Shown: piece after piece, positions 56,445 through 64,000 of the stretch
Numbering within the stretch: position 1 is the stretch's first letter
How the letters are laid out: each line of letters begins with the position of its first letter
From: Chlorobium sp. N1
Lineage (GTDB): Bacteria; Bacteroidota; Chlorobiia; Chlorobiales; Chlorobiaceae
NCBI RefSeq assembly: GCF_004332115.1
Contig: NZ_SJPA01000002.1
Location: 186,001-250,000 of the forward strand
Direction: 5' to 3'
Length of the DNA stretch: 64,000 bases
Position numbers and translations under genes: made by a program
Notes under the pieces: model-generated
Database searches by the model: none
What the model was told of the DNA's origin: nothing
What the model saw: the letters and a program-made list of their open reading frames with translations, nothing else

Positions 56445-57206
56445 CTACCGCCGCCTCCGCTCCGCGACATAACCGGTGACAGCCTCGACGGCGGTCCGGC
56501 GCTCGCAGTCGCAGAAGACCTGGTGGCCGGAATGCTCGAGCCAGAGCAGGGAGCGGTCCCGTTCCGGAGTACCGAGGGATCCGAGGAGCACCTCGACGCT
56601 CTCGGGCAGCACCGTGCTCTCGTGGCGGTTGTGGATGATGAAGACCGGGCAGCGGACGGATGGAAGGAGGCGGACGGTCTTGCGGACGAGGCTGAAAAAG
56701 GAGAGGACCGCGTCGGTGGGCACCCAGTCGTAATGCCCCCGGCAGACCGCCCCCTCGGGGTCGGCGAACACGGACTTCAGCCCCCAGCGCTTGACGAAAA
56801 AGCTTACCGGCAGGGCCACGTAATGCAGCGGACGGCCCGGCGCGAGCAGCGAGACGAGCCGGATGGCCGCGGCGACCAGAACCAGTGAGTCGACCTTTCC
56901 GGGATGACGTACGGCAAGATGGAGGGCAAGCAGCGCCCCCATGCTGTGGCCGACGACGATGATGCGCTCGGCCTCTGCGGAAAGCTCCCGGAACGCTGCC
57001 TCAACGTCACGGAGCCACGCCTGCCACTTCATCCCCGCAAGCGCCGCGGGAGAGGAGGCGCCGTGACCGGCCAGGGTCGGCATGGATACGGGGATGCCGA
57101 GGCGCAGGAGCGGCTCTTCAAGCAGCTCGACGCTCTCCCTCGTCGCGGTGAAGCCGTGGATGACCAGCACCCCGAAAGGGCTGCGGCCCGAATCTCCGGC
57201 ACTCAT
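56445..57206 (-). CDS. Alpha/beta-hydrolase carboxylesterase/lipase
   Basis: A 253-residue hydrolase similar to carboxylesterases of the Est30 kind: FGVLVIHGFTATRESVELL (oxyanion HGF), TLAGHGASSPAAL, the nucleophile elbow IIVVGHSMGALLALHLA (Ser), FIIHNRHESTVLPE (acid region; Asp replaced by Glu, or the preceding residue) and WLEHSGHQVFCDCER (His). It likely hydrolyses small acyl esters or monoacylglycerols. Start ATG 57206 (MSAGDSGRS); the frame is open back to 57461 without homology-like sequence. Confidence 0.85.
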   Translation of the reverse strand: MSAGDSGRSPFGVLVIHGFTATRESVELLEEPLLRLGIPVSMPTLAGHGASSPAALAGMKWQAWLRDVEAAFRELSAEAERIIVVGHSMGALLALHLAVRHPGKVDSLVLVAAAIRLVSLLAPGRPLHYVALPVSFFVKRWGLKSVFADPEGAVCRGHYDWVPTDAVLSFFSLVRKTVRLLPSVRCPVFIIHNRHESTVLPESVEVLLGSLGTPERDRSLLWLEHSGHQVFCDCERRTAVEAVTGYVAERRRR

Positions 57207-57299
57207 CTTGTCGGCTCCATCGGCTTGCTGCTGGCTGAATGAAAAATGACTGCGGCTGCATCCGTCATCCGAAAGGGTTCCGGCATATGCCTTTAGGGT

Positions 57300-57334
57300 A
57301 ATATAATGGGGTACATGGAAATTTCCCCTATATT
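57300..57334. promoter_or_regulatory. Dyad with a TATAAT-like box upstream of rlpA
   Basis: AATATAATGGGG at 57300-57311 and CCCCTATATT at 57325-57334 are nearly complementary, except for two extra bases in the left arm, and flank a 13-base centre. The left arm contains TATAAT (57302-57307). It lies about 90-120 bases before rlpA and may be an operator/promoter. This is seen in the sequence; function is guesswork. Confidence 0.3.
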
Positions 57335-57420
57335 GCACCAACAGATGTAACTGACTTCTGCAACCCCCCGGAACAGGCCCACCATCAACCCCCGGGCCGC
57401 CGGCAACGCACCAGAACGAG

Positions 57421-57930
57421 ATGACGCCGAAAGCACCGCTAGCCGCATGCCTCGTCCTCACCCTGGCCCTCAGTTCCTGCTCGTCGACAAGAAGGTCGTT
57501 CGAGAGGGAAGAGGTGCATCGGATATCCCCCGAAGAGGCCTACCGGCTCGGAAAACTCAAGAACACCCCCTACGTCATCGACGGCAGGATCTATGTTCCG
57601 ATGAGCTATGAACAGGCCGCGGCCTATGAGGAGGTGGGAAGGGCGTCGTGGTACGGCCGTGAAACCCTCGCGAAGAACAACCATCAGCCGACCGCGTACG
57701 GCGAACCGTTCGACCCGTCCGAGCCCAGCGCGGCACACAAGTACCTGCCGCTGCCCTCGAGGGTCAGGGTGACCAACCTCGAGAACAGCCGCTCCATCGT
57801 GGTCCGGGTCAACGACCGGGGACCGTTCGTCGACGACCGGGTGATCGACCTCAGCGCCGCGGCGGCAAAGGAGCTGGGATTCTACCAGCAGGGAACGGCG
57901 AAGGTGAAGGTCGAGGTGCTGAACCGCTGA
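57421..57930 (+). CDS. rlpA: RlpA-type septal ring lipoprotein
   Basis: A 169-residue protein with a lipoprotein signal (MTPKAPLAACLVLTLALSSC, Cys at 20). A DPBB (double-psi beta-barrel) domain follows with VGRASWYGRETLAKNNHQPT, AAHKYLPLPSRVRVTNLENS, VVRVNDRGPFVDDRVIDLS. These are RlpA hallmarks (ASWYG, DRGPF). Pseudomonas RlpA is a lytic transglycosylase for naked glycan strands at the septum. The SPOR domain of longer homologues is absent. Confidence 0.92.
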   Translation: MTPKAPLAACLVLTLALSSCSSTRRSFEREEVHRISPEEAYRLGKLKNTPYVIDGRIYVPMSYEQAAAYEEVGRASWYGRETLAKNNHQPTAYGEPFDPSEPSAAHKYLPLPSRVRVTNLENSRSIVVRVNDRGPFVDDRVIDLSAAAAKELGFYQQGTAKVKVEVLNR

Positions 57931-57931
57931 A

Positions 57932-57953
57932 GGGCGGGCCGGAAGGCCCGCCC
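57932..57953. terminator. Hairpin between convergent rlpA and tal
   Basis: GGGCGGGCC (57932-57940), GGAA loop, GGCCCGCCC (57945-57953): a nine-bp perfect GC stem two bases after the rlpA stop. It is followed by a pyrimidine-rich but not U-only stretch, so termination is likely but weaker than at a classical site. The convergent tal stop is 20 bases away. Confidence 0.6.
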
Positions 57954-57973
57954 CTCCTGCTTTCGGGCGGAAC

Positions 57974-58642
57974 TCACCCCTTGATGACGGCGGCGTCTTC
58001 CATGAACTTCTTCAGGCCGGCGTCGGTCAGCGGATGGTTTGCCAGCTGGCGGATGACCCCGTAGGGGATGGTGGCGATGTCGGCGCCGATGAGGGCCGAC
58101 TCGACGACATGCTGCGGATGGCGGACACTGGCGACGATCACCTCGGTCATGAGCCCGTAGTTGTCGTAGATCTCGACGATCTGGCCGACGAGGGCCATGC
58201 CCTCCGTGCTGATGTCGTCGAGGCGTCCGACGAACGGGCTGACGTAACTGGCTCCCGCCTTGGCCGCCAGGATCGCCTGGTTCGGCGAGAAGACGAGGGT
58301 GGCGTTGGTGCGGATGCCCTTTTCAGAGAGGTGGCGGATCGCCTTCAGGCCGTCGATCGTCAGCGGGCACTTGACCACGACGTTCTTGTGGATGGCGGCC
58401 AGTTCCTCTCCCTCACGCATCATCTCTTCCGCATCAAGCGTCGTCACCTCGGCGCTGACGGGCCCGTCGACCAGCTGGCAGATGCGTTCGATATGCGCCA
58501 GGAAATCCCGGCGGGTGAACGAAGCCGGATCCTCGACGATCTTTGCGATGAGCGAGGGGTTGGTGGTCACGCCGTCAAGCACGCCGAGCGACTCGGCCAG
58601 GCGGATCTCCTCGAGGTTCGCCGTATCGATGAAAAATTTCAT
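57974..58642 (-). CDS. tal: Transaldolase (TalC/FSA type)
   Basis: A 222-residue TIM-barrel aldolase: [20 protein letters not shown] at the start, [17 protein letters not shown]-like [12 protein letters not shown], the Schiff-base Lys in [38 protein letters not shown], and [12 protein letters not shown]. This is the small transaldolase/fructose-6-phosphate aldolase form used in the pentose phosphate network. It starts nine bases after the deoxyhypusine-synthase-like gene stop and could be co-transcribed with it. Confidence 0.95.
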   Translation of the reverse strand: MKFFIDTANLEEIRLAESLGVLDGVTTNPSLIAKIVEDPASFTRRDFLAHIERICQLVDGPVSAEVTTLDAEEMMREGEELAAIHKNVVVKCPLTIDGLKAIRHLSEKGIRTNATLVFSPNQAILAAKAGASYVSPFVGRLDDISTEGMALVGQIVEIYDNYGLMTEVIVASVRHPQHVVESALIGADIATIPYGVIRQLANHPLTDAGLKKFMEDAAVIKG

Positions 58643-58651
58643 GGGGTCTCC

Positions 58652-59701
58652 TTATGCCGTCGCCGGCTCGGTTTCAAGCATTGCATTGAAGTTCCTGGCC
58701 TTCCGTCCCTCCCAGCTGCGCTTGTGGTAGGCGTAACCGGCGATGAGCGGCATGGCGACGGTAGCTTCGGCGAAGACCATCTGCTCGAAGACGGTGTCGA
58801 CCTTGCCCCAGGAGCTGGCCTCCTTGAGGGTGGAGCCGGAAAGGGCGCCGTCACGCTCGTCGGCGACCGTGATCTGCACGGCGTAGGTGTGCATGGAGAC
58901 ATCCTCGTAGCCGAGCACCTCGGCCGCCACGACGATGTCCTGGGTGAAGTTCTTCGGCACGCCGCCGCCGATCATGAAGATGCCGGTGCGGTCGTTCTCG
59001 ATCTTGATGCGGGTGAGTTCGCGGAAATCCTTCACCGAGTCGATCGAGACATGGCTTTCCGGGTTGCGCCACTGGTGCTCGACCAGGCCGAAGCCGGCCG
59101 AACAGTCGGAGAATGCCGGGCAGAAGATCGGCACGCCCTTCTCGTAGGCCTTGTAGACGATGGAGTTGCGGTCGTGTCCGTTCTTCTCGATGTAGCGGGC
59201 CATCTCGACGATGAACTCGCGCGAGGAGTAGGCGCCGGGCTTCATGGAGTCGGCGATCCTGGCGGTGGTCTCGTCGCAGATGCGCAGGTCGTCCTCGTCG
59301 ATGTAGGTGTCGTAGATACGGTCGACGTGCATGTCGCGAAGGATCGCGTCGTCGATGAAAGGGGTGCCCTTGTAGTGCTTGAAACCGAGAGCCTCGAAGA
59401 AGTCCTGGTCGACGATGTTGGCGCCGGTCGAGACGATGGCGTCGACCATGTTGTTCTCGAGCATGTCGATGATGACCTGCTTCAGTCCGGCGCTGATGAG
59501 CGAACCGGCGAGGGTGAGGATGACGGCGCACTCGTGATCCTTCTCCATGCGGTCGACGATGGAGGCCGCACGGGCGAGGTTGCGGGCCTGGAAGGCCGTA
59601 TCGGCCATCTGGTCTATGAGCGGGACGACGTTCGTCTCCTTGATGTCGATGTGCTTGACGACTGCGGAAAGCAGTTCCTTCTTGGTGATAGCCGATGCCA
59701 T
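58652..59701 (-). CDS. Deoxyhypusine synthase-like protein
   Basis: A 349-residue NAD-dependent enzyme of the deoxyhypusine/homospermidine synthase family. Features: AVILTLAGSLISAGLKQVI, DAIVSTGANIVDQDFFEAL (NAD site), PIFCPAFSDCSAGFGLVEHQ, GIFMIGGGVPKNFTQDIVVA, and the catalytic lysine in LKEASSWGKVD. Eukaryotic and archaeal members act on eIF5A; bacteria lack eIF5A, so bacterial members probably act on polyamines, for example homospermidine or agmatine. ATG 59701 chosen; the upstream frame to 59827 would cross the SRP RNA gene. Confidence 0.88.
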   Translation of the reverse strand: MASAITKKELLSAVVKHIDIKETNVVPLIDQMADTAFQARNLARAASIVDRMEKDHECAVILTLAGSLISAGLKQVIIDMLENNMVDAIVSTGANIVDQDFFEALGFKHYKGTPFIDDAILRDMHVDRIYDTYIDEDDLRICDETTARIADSMKPGAYSSREFIVEMARYIEKNGHDRNSIVYKAYEKGVPIFCPAFSDCSAGFGLVEHQWRNPESHVSIDSVKDFRELTRIKIENDRTGIFMIGGGVPKNFTQDIVVAAEVLGYEDVSMHTYAVQITVADERDGALSGSTLKEASSWGKVDTVFEQMVFAEATVAMPLIAGYAYHKRSWEGRKARNFNAMLETEPATA

Positions 59702-59752
59702 GGCGGACTCCGTTGCGTGTTTGCTTGATGGAAAGACCAGTAAATAAAAAAA

Positions 59753-59854
59753 GGAGAGCAAGCTGACTATATCACACACCAGAATTGCCGGATGCTGCTT
59801 CCTTCCGGACCTGACATGGTTGGGCAACCAGGTGTTGTATAGGACTTACTCTCC
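59753..59854 (-). ncRNA. ffs: Small signal recognition particle RNA (4.5S type)
   Basis: Read on the minus strand, the RNA starts GGAGAGTAAG and ends CTTGCTCTCC, a ten-bp closing stem with one G-U pair. The core has the invariant SRP signature TCAGGTCCGGAAGGAAGCAG (near 59794-59815), whose symmetric loop binds Ffh, opposite CAACCATG. A run of seven Ts follows at 59752-59746 as terminator. About 102 nt, the usual size of the small bacterial form without an Alu domain. It is 45 bases upstream of the deoxyhypusine-synthase-like start, on the same strand. Confidence 0.92.
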
Positions 59855-59918
59855 AAATAGTAGCTGTTTTCGACGCGCTCTTCTGTAAAGATCATGCAAC
59901 AAAAGAAAATCGAAACAA

Positions 59919-59938
59919 GTTGCACAATATAGTGCAAC
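59919..59938. promoter_or_regulatory. 20-base dyad between the SRP RNA and trpS
   Basis: GTTGCAC (59919-59925), six A/T bases, GTGCAAC (59932-59938), a perfect 7-bp inverted repeat with AATATA in the middle. It lies upstream of the SRP RNA (minus strand) and about 117 bases upstream of trpS (plus strand). It is short and symmetric, typical of a dimeric repressor site, but the regulator is unknown. Confidence 0.4.
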
Positions 59939-60054
59939 GCCCTCAAAAAACAAACATAGCCCTTTTATCTTAATCCGAACTGTTATAACTTCTTTGAATT
60001 TCGCCACCAAGCCTGCAAAGGCACACTCTCGCCCGACGCGGCAACATTCATTTT

Positions 60055-61083
60055 ATGGGAACACAGAGGATACTCAGCGGGATGCGGCCGACCGGAAAGC
60101 TGCACCTCGGCCATTACACCGGAGCACTTGAAAACTGGATCGAGCAGCAGAACCTCACGGCCCAGGACGGCACGAGGGTCTATGAAACCTGCTTCCTCAT
60201 CGCCGACTACCACAACCTGACCACCTCGCTCGAGACCGGCGACATCTACCAACACACCATCGACATGCTCACCGACTGGCTCGCCGCGGGCGTCGACCCT
60301 GAAAAGAGCCCGGTCTTCCGCCAGTCGCAGGTCAAGGAGCACACCGAGCTCTTCCTCATCTTCGCGATGCTCATCACCTCGGCGCGCCTCGAGCGGAACC
60401 CGACCCTCAAGGAGCAGGTGCGCGACCTGAACATGGAATCGCTCACCTACGGCCACCTCGGCTACCCGGTCCTCCAGGCCGCCGACATCCTGCTCTACAA
60501 GGGAAGCGTCGTGCCGGTCGGCGAGGACCAGATCCCGCACGTCGAGATCACCCGCGAGATCGCCCGAAAGTTCAACAACCACTACCCACACCCGACGAAG
60601 GGGGAGGTGTTCGTGGAGCCGGAACCCAAGATCACGAAGTTCTCGCGCCTCGTCGGGCTCGACGGCAAGGCGAAGATGTCCAAGTCGCTCGGCAACACCA
60701 TCCTCCTCTCCGACGGCCCCGATGAGGTGCAGAAGAAGATGCGCCAGGCCGTCACCGATACCCAGAAGATGCGGAAGAACGATCCCGGGCGGCCGGAAGT
60801 CTGCGCCGTCTTCAGCTATCACCAGCGATTCAGCAGCCCCGCACAGCTCTCGACCATCGAAGCGGACTGCCGCTCGGGCGCGCTCGGCTGCGTCGACTGC
60901 AAGCGGATGTGCTCGGAAGCCATCTCGCGGGAGCTCGCCCCTCTTCTCGAGCGCAGGAAGCCCTACGAGGAAAACCCCGCCCTTGTCCGCTCCATCCTGC
61001 TCGAGGGCGAGGAGAAGGCGAGAGTCATCGCAAGGGAGACCATGCAGGAGGTCCGCAGCGCAATGCAGCTGGGGGAACTATGA
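60055..61083 (+). CDS. trpS: Tryptophanyl-tRNA synthetase
   Basis: A 342-residue class Ic synthetase: RILSGMRPTGKLHLGHYTGA with the HIGH-like HLGH, the YTG motif, DLNMESLTYGHLGYPVLQAADILLYK near the tryptophan pocket, VPVGEDQIPHVEITREIA and the KMSKS signature in DGKAKMSKSLGNTI. Full-size and complete. The stop overlaps the HAD phosphatase start (ATGA). Confidence 0.96.
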   Translation: MGTQRILSGMRPTGKLHLGHYTGALENWIEQQNLTAQDGTRVYETCFLIADYHNLTTSLETGDIYQHTIDMLTDWLAAGVDPEKSPVFRQSQVKEHTELFLIFAMLITSARLERNPTLKEQVRDLNMESLTYGHLGYPVLQAADILLYKGSVVPVGEDQIPHVEITREIARKFNNHYPHPTKGEVFVEPEPKITKFSRLVGLDGKAKMSKSLGNTILLSDGPDEVQKKMRQAVTDTQKMRKNDPGRPEVCAVFSYHQRFSSPAQLSTIEADCRSGALGCVDCKRMCSEAISRELAPLLERRKPYEENPALVRSILLEGEEKARVIARETMQEVRSAMQLGEL

Positions 61084-61781
61084 TGGACGAACAGGGTTTC
61101 GCATTCATTTTCGACATGGACGGCGTGCTCACCGACAACATGAGCATGCACGCCGAATCCTGGGTGGAGGTCTTCCGCGACCGCGGCCTAGAGGGGCTCG
61201 ATGCCCGGCGCTACATGGTGGAGGCGGCCGGAATGCATGGCCACGACGTCCTCCGCCACTTCCTCGACCCCGACATCACCGCCGGGGAGGCCCACCAGCT
61301 CTCCGAGATGAAGGACTTCCTCTACCGCGTCATGTCGCGAGAGCTGATCCGGCCGATGGCGGGGCTCCTGGAGTTCCTCGACGCCGCCCGAAGCCTCGGC
61401 ATCAAGCTCGCCGTCGGCACCGGTGCCGTCCAGAGGAACATCGACTTCGTCCTCGGCATCCTCGGCCTCGAGGACGCCTTCGGGGCCATCGTCTGCGCTG
61501 ATGACGTCCCCCGCGGCAAACCCGCCCCGGACATCTTCCTCCGCGCATCGGAACTCGTCGGCGTTCCCCCCTCCTCCTGCATCGTCTTCGAAGACGCCAT
61601 TCCGGGCCTCGAGGCGGCAAGGAGCGCCGGCATGCCGGCCGTCGGCGTCACAACGACGAACAGCGCCGGGGAGCTCTCGGTCTTCGAGAACGTGGTCCGG
61701 GTCATCGACGACTTCAGGAACATGGACCCTGACGCACTCCGCAAGCTCGCCCTCGGGCGCCATCTCTCGAACCCAGCGTAA
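61080..61781 (+). CDS. HAD-superfamily phosphatase/beta-phosphoglucomutase-like
   Basis: A 233-residue HAD subfamily IA protein. Motif [19 protein letters not shown] with both Asp residues, motif [11 protein letters not shown] (Ser/Thr position), motif III Lys in [16 protein letters not shown], and motif [20 protein letters not shown]. Its closest type is beta-phosphoglucomutase or phosphoglycolate phosphatase. It has the full catalytic set, in contrast with the KdsC-like protein at 19251-19802. It overlaps trpS by ATGA and ends ten bases before argS. The upstream frame from 60909 is inside trpS. Confidence 0.9.
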   Translation: MMDEQGFAFIFDMDGVLTDNMSMHAESWVEVFRDRGLEGLDARRYMVEAAGMHGHDVLRHFLDPDITAGEAHQLSEMKDFLYRVMSRELIRPMAGLLEFLDAARSLGIKLAVGTGAVQRNIDFVLGILGLEDAFGAIVCADDVPRGKPAPDIFLRASELVGVPPSSCIVFEDAIPGLEAARSAGMPAVGVTTTNSAGELSVFENVVRVIDDFRNMDPDALRKLALGRHLSNPA

Positions 61782-61791
61782 CACCCTAGCA

Positions 61792-63450
61792 ATGCAAGCA
61801 TTCCTCACCGGAGAGATCCAGAAGGCCCTGCGCTCGGCCGCCATCACCACCGGCCAGTCGATCATCATCGAAAAACCCGCCGCGGCGAAGTTCGGCGACT
61901 ACGCGACCAACATCGCATTTTTTGCCGCCAAGGAGCAGAAGCAGAACCCCAGGAAGCTGGCCGAAGAGCTGGTTGGGCACTTCAGCTTCCCAGAAGGCAC
62001 CGTCGCAAAAATCGAGGTTGCCGGTCCCGGCTTCATCAACTTCTTCATGGAGCCGGCCTTCGTCATGGAGTCGGCCGAACGGGTGCTCCGCCAGCGCGGG
62101 GAGTACGGCAAGGGTACCGAGGGCGAGGGAAAGAGCGCCATCGTCGAATACGTGAGCGCCAACCCGACCGGGCCGCTCACCATCGGCCGCGGCCGCGGCG
62201 GCGTACTCGGCGACTGCCTGGCCAACCTCGCCGAGGCGCAGGGCTACCGGGTGGACCGCGAGTACTACTTCAACGATGCGGGACGCCAGATGCAGATCCT
62301 CGGCGAATCGGTCCGCTACCGCTACCAGGAGATATGCGGCAGAACCGTGGACTTCCCCGACACGCACTACCAGGGGGACTACATCGGCGAGATCGCCCGT
62401 AAGATCCATAGCGAGCACGGGGACGGGCTCCTCGACACCGAGGGGATCGAGCCCTTCCGCAGCGAAGCTGAATCCGTCATATTCTCTTCCATCCAGAAGA
62501 CGCTCGGACGGCTCGGCATCAACCACGACTCGTTCTTCAACGAACATACGCTGTACACGGCCAACGAAGGCGAAGCATCTGCCAACCAGCAGGTGATCGA
62601 CCGCCTGCGTGAAAAAGGGTTCATCGGAGAGTATGAAGGGGCGACCTGGTTCCTCACGACGAAACTCGGCCAGGAGAAGGACAAGGTGCTCATCAAGTCA
62701 AGCGGCGAGCCGAGCTACCGCCTCCCGGACATCGCCTACCACCTGACCAAGTACGACCGCGGGTTCGACATGATCGTCAACGTCTTCGGCGCCGACCACA
62801 TCGACGAGTACCCCGACGTCCTCGAAGCGCTGAAGATCCTCGGCCACGACACCTCGAAGGTCCGCATCGCCATCAACCAGTTCGTCACGACGACCCAGAA
62901 CGGCGAAACCGTGAAGATGTCGACCCGGAAAGGCAACGCAGACCTGCTCGACGACCTCATCGACGACGTCGGGGCAGATGCCACCCGCCTCTTCTTCATC
63001 ATGCGAAGCAAGGACTCGCACCTGAACTTCGACGTCGAACTGGCGAAGAAGCAGTCGAAAGACAACCCCGTCTTCTACCTGCAGTACGCCCACGCGCGCA
63101 TCTGCAGCCTCCTGCGCCTTGCATGGAGCGAAATAGGCTTCGATGCCGAAGCGCCGGCCGGGGAGGGCATCCTGCGCCGCCTGACGGCCCCCGAGGAGCT
63201 GCAGCTCGCGTTCGGCCTGCTGGATTTCGGGGAGGTCTCGCGCTCGGCCTTCAGAATGCTCGAGCCGCAGAAAATGGTTGACTACATGCACTCGATCGCC
63301 GAGCTCTTCCACCGCTTCTACCAGGAGTGTCCGATTCTCAAGGCGGAACCGGAAATCGCCGAAGCCCGGCTGTTCCTCTCGGTCGCAGTGCGCCAGGTCC
63401 TCCAGAACGGATTCCGCATCCTCGGGATCTCCGCCCCGGAATCGATGTAG
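61792..63450 (+). CDS. argS: Arginyl-tRNA synthetase with atypical HIGH motif
   Basis: A 552-residue class I synthetase: an N-terminal Add-1 domain (1-100), [20 protein letters not shown] (residues 119-138; the HIGH signature reads T-I-G-R), the [18 protein letters not shown] segment typical of Arg[22 protein letters not shown], and a KMS-like [15 protein letters not shown]. The C-terminal anticodon-binding helix bundle follows. Despite the changed HIGH, the rest is strongly ArgRS-like and no other argS is in the window. ATG 61792 chosen, as it lies just after the HAD stop; the frame is open from 61423. Confidence 0.93.
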   Translation: MQAFLTGEIQKALRSAAITTGQSIIIEKPAAAKFGDYATNIAFFAAKEQKQNPRKLAEELVGHFSFPEGTVAKIEVAGPGFINFFMEPAFVMESAERVLRQRGEYGKGTEGEGKSAIVEYVSANPTGPLTIGRGRGGVLGDCLANLAEAQGYRVDREYYFNDAGRQMQILGESVRYRYQEICGRTVDFPDTHYQGDYIGEIARKIHSEHGDGLLDTEGIEPFRSEAESVIFSSIQKTLGRLGINHDSFFNEHTLYTANEGEASANQQVIDRLREKGFIGEYEGATWFLTTKLGQEKDKVLIKSSGEPSYRLPDIAYHLTKYDRGFDMIVNVFGADHIDEYPDVLEALKILGHDTSKVRIAINQFVTTTQNGETVKMSTRKGNADLLDDLIDDVGADATRLFFIMRSKDSHLNFDVELAKKQSKDNPVFYLQYAHARICSLLRLAWSEIGFDAEAPAGEGILRRLTAPEELQLAFGLLDFGEVSRSAFRMLEPQKMVDYMHSIAELFHRFYQECPILKAEPEIAEARLFLSVAVRQVLQNGFRILGISAPESM

Positions 63451-63471
63451 TATGGAAACCGGGGGCGGAGG

Positions 63472-64000
63472 CTACGCTTCCGCCTCACGGTAGAGCCGGT
63501 GCGAAAGAATGTACTGCAGTACCTGCTCCGGAACCAGCCCCCGAACCGACTCCCCCCGTATGATACGCTCCCTGACCATGGTCGACGAGACCGGTGAGGC
63601 GAACTCGATACGGCGCACCCTTCCGTCCTCTCCGCCGCACGCATTGCCTTCACTGCTCCCGCGCCGGAACACGACGACCTCGGCAAGCCTGAAGATCTCC
63701 CGGGAGTCCTTCCACCGATGGAAATCGGCGTAGCTGTCCTCGCCGACAACGAGCGAGATGCTGGCATCGGGGTGGAGCGAGCGGAAGTGCCGGAGCAGGT
63801 CGACGGTGTAGGACGGTCGAGGCCGCTGAAGCTCCCAGCCGCTCACTTCCGAGTCGCTGCCGGTACGGTTGATTTCGCTCGAGAGAAGTCCCGCCATGGC
63901 GAACCGGTCGCCGTCGGAAGCGCCGCGAAGAGGCTTGAGCGGGTTGTCGGAAACGGATATGAGGAGACGGTCCGCCTGAAGGAGCTCGCGGGCAAAGAGG
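63472..64000 (-). CDS. nadD: Nicotinate-nucleotide adenylyltransferase (N-terminus outside the window)
   Basis: The last 175 or so codons of a NadD-like protein, running in from the right edge. The visible part begins LFARELLQADRLLISVSDNP, matching the NadD segment after the H-x-G-H motif, with NPLKPLRGASDGDRF taking the place of the usual N-P-P-H-K. It continues with WELQRPRPSYTVDLLRHFRS, SISLVVGEDSYADFHRWKDS (the conserved GxDxxxxxxxW), ASPVSSTMVRERIIRG and the end YILSHRLYREAEA. It adenylates nicotinate mononucleotide in NAD synthesis. It is convergent with argS, with 21 bases between stops. Confidence 0.9.
   Translation of the reverse strand, partial: LFARELLQADRLLISVSDNPLKPLRGASDGDRFAMAGLLSSEINRTGSDSEVSGWELQRPRPSYTVDLLRHFRSLHPDASISLVVGEDSYADFHRWKDSREIFRLAEVVVFRRGSSEGNACGGEDGRVRRIEFASPVSSTMVRERIIRGESVRGLVPEQVLQYILSHRLYREAEA

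Noticed and set aside
63464-63484. GGCGGA/TCCGCC hairpin between argS and nadD as a terminator
   Set aside because: Only six pairs, no U-run on either side, and it overlaps the nadD stop region.

Overview
The window looks like a chromosome segment of an anaerobic phototrophic green sulfur bacterium (Chlorobiaceae, Chlorobium/Pelodictyon type). This is inferred from gene content. There is a GC-rich coding bias with AT-rich promoters, glutamate-1-semialdehyde aminomutase for tetrapyrroles, and a polysulfide-reductase-like molybdoenzyme operon facing a sulfide:quinone reductase. A three-subunit succinate dehydrogenase/fumarate reductase, a deoxyhypusine-synthase-like gene, a stand-alone second half of ClpB and KDO/LPS genes also fit. 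No phage, transposase, CRISPR or tRNA was seen. Almost everything is housekeeping or sulfur metabolism; the only clear accessory island is hipBA next to a broken ATPase gene (about 4.05-6.26 kb).

Layout. 0-4 kb: a cut-off UDP-GlcNAc 2-epimerase-like gene, an LptA/OstA-like gene, an FmdB zinc ribbon, recO and hemL. 4-6.3 kb: remnant of an ATP-binding protein, three HipB-type operators in 27-bp register, then hipB and hipA. 6.4-7.4 kb: fluoride channel crcB with a DUF190 gene and a small membrane protein. 7.7-12.8 kb: Tat-exported molybdopterin subunit, Fe-S subunit, NrfD-like membrane subunit and TorD-like chaperone. 12.8-14.8 kb (minus): sulfide:quinone reductase, a 38-codon gene and a 4-TM protein. 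14.9-19.3 kb: ruvX, pyrE, tyrA, nadK and a 502-residue unknown. 19.3-20.7 kb (minus): kdsA and a KdsC-like protein that lacks its nucleophile. 20.8-23.8 kb: short ClpB paralogue, nagZ, sixA. 23.8-28 kb (minus): plsY-gpsA, purM, lysC. 28-30 kb: prmA and ppx/gppA.

30-39.5 kb is a tightly coupled nine-gene minus-strand biotin operon: birA, bioB, bioF, bioG, bioC, bioD, bioA, an acyl-CoA ligase and a THUMP-like methyltransferase. A BirA-type operator overlaps a plausible promoter just before birA, so BirA probably represses the whole unit. 39.5-48.8 kb: amidase, topA, feoAB, a HIT protein, a CBS/CorC protein and a cupin. 49-53 kb: a FISUMP lipoprotein and sdhCAB. 53-58 kb: cyclase, DHOD-like protein, alkaline phosphatase lipoprotein, esterase, rlpA. 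58-64 kb: transaldolase, deoxyhypusine-synthase-like protein, the small SRP RNA (minus strand, 59753-59854), trpS, a HAD phosphatase, argS (with an atypical HIGH motif) and a cut-off nadD.

How they work together: SQR and the PSR-like complex feed electrons from sulfur compounds into the quinone pool. Sdh/Frd links that pool to the C4 steps of the TCA cycle, which these bacteria run reductively. FeoAB supplies iron, and the biotin operon supplies the cofactor of carboxylases. No completely novel multi-gene system is obvious. The best leads are the HipB operator array, the nucleophile-less KdsC homologue, the SQR/38-aa/4-TM cluster, the two rider genes of the biotin operon, and the 502-residue unknown.
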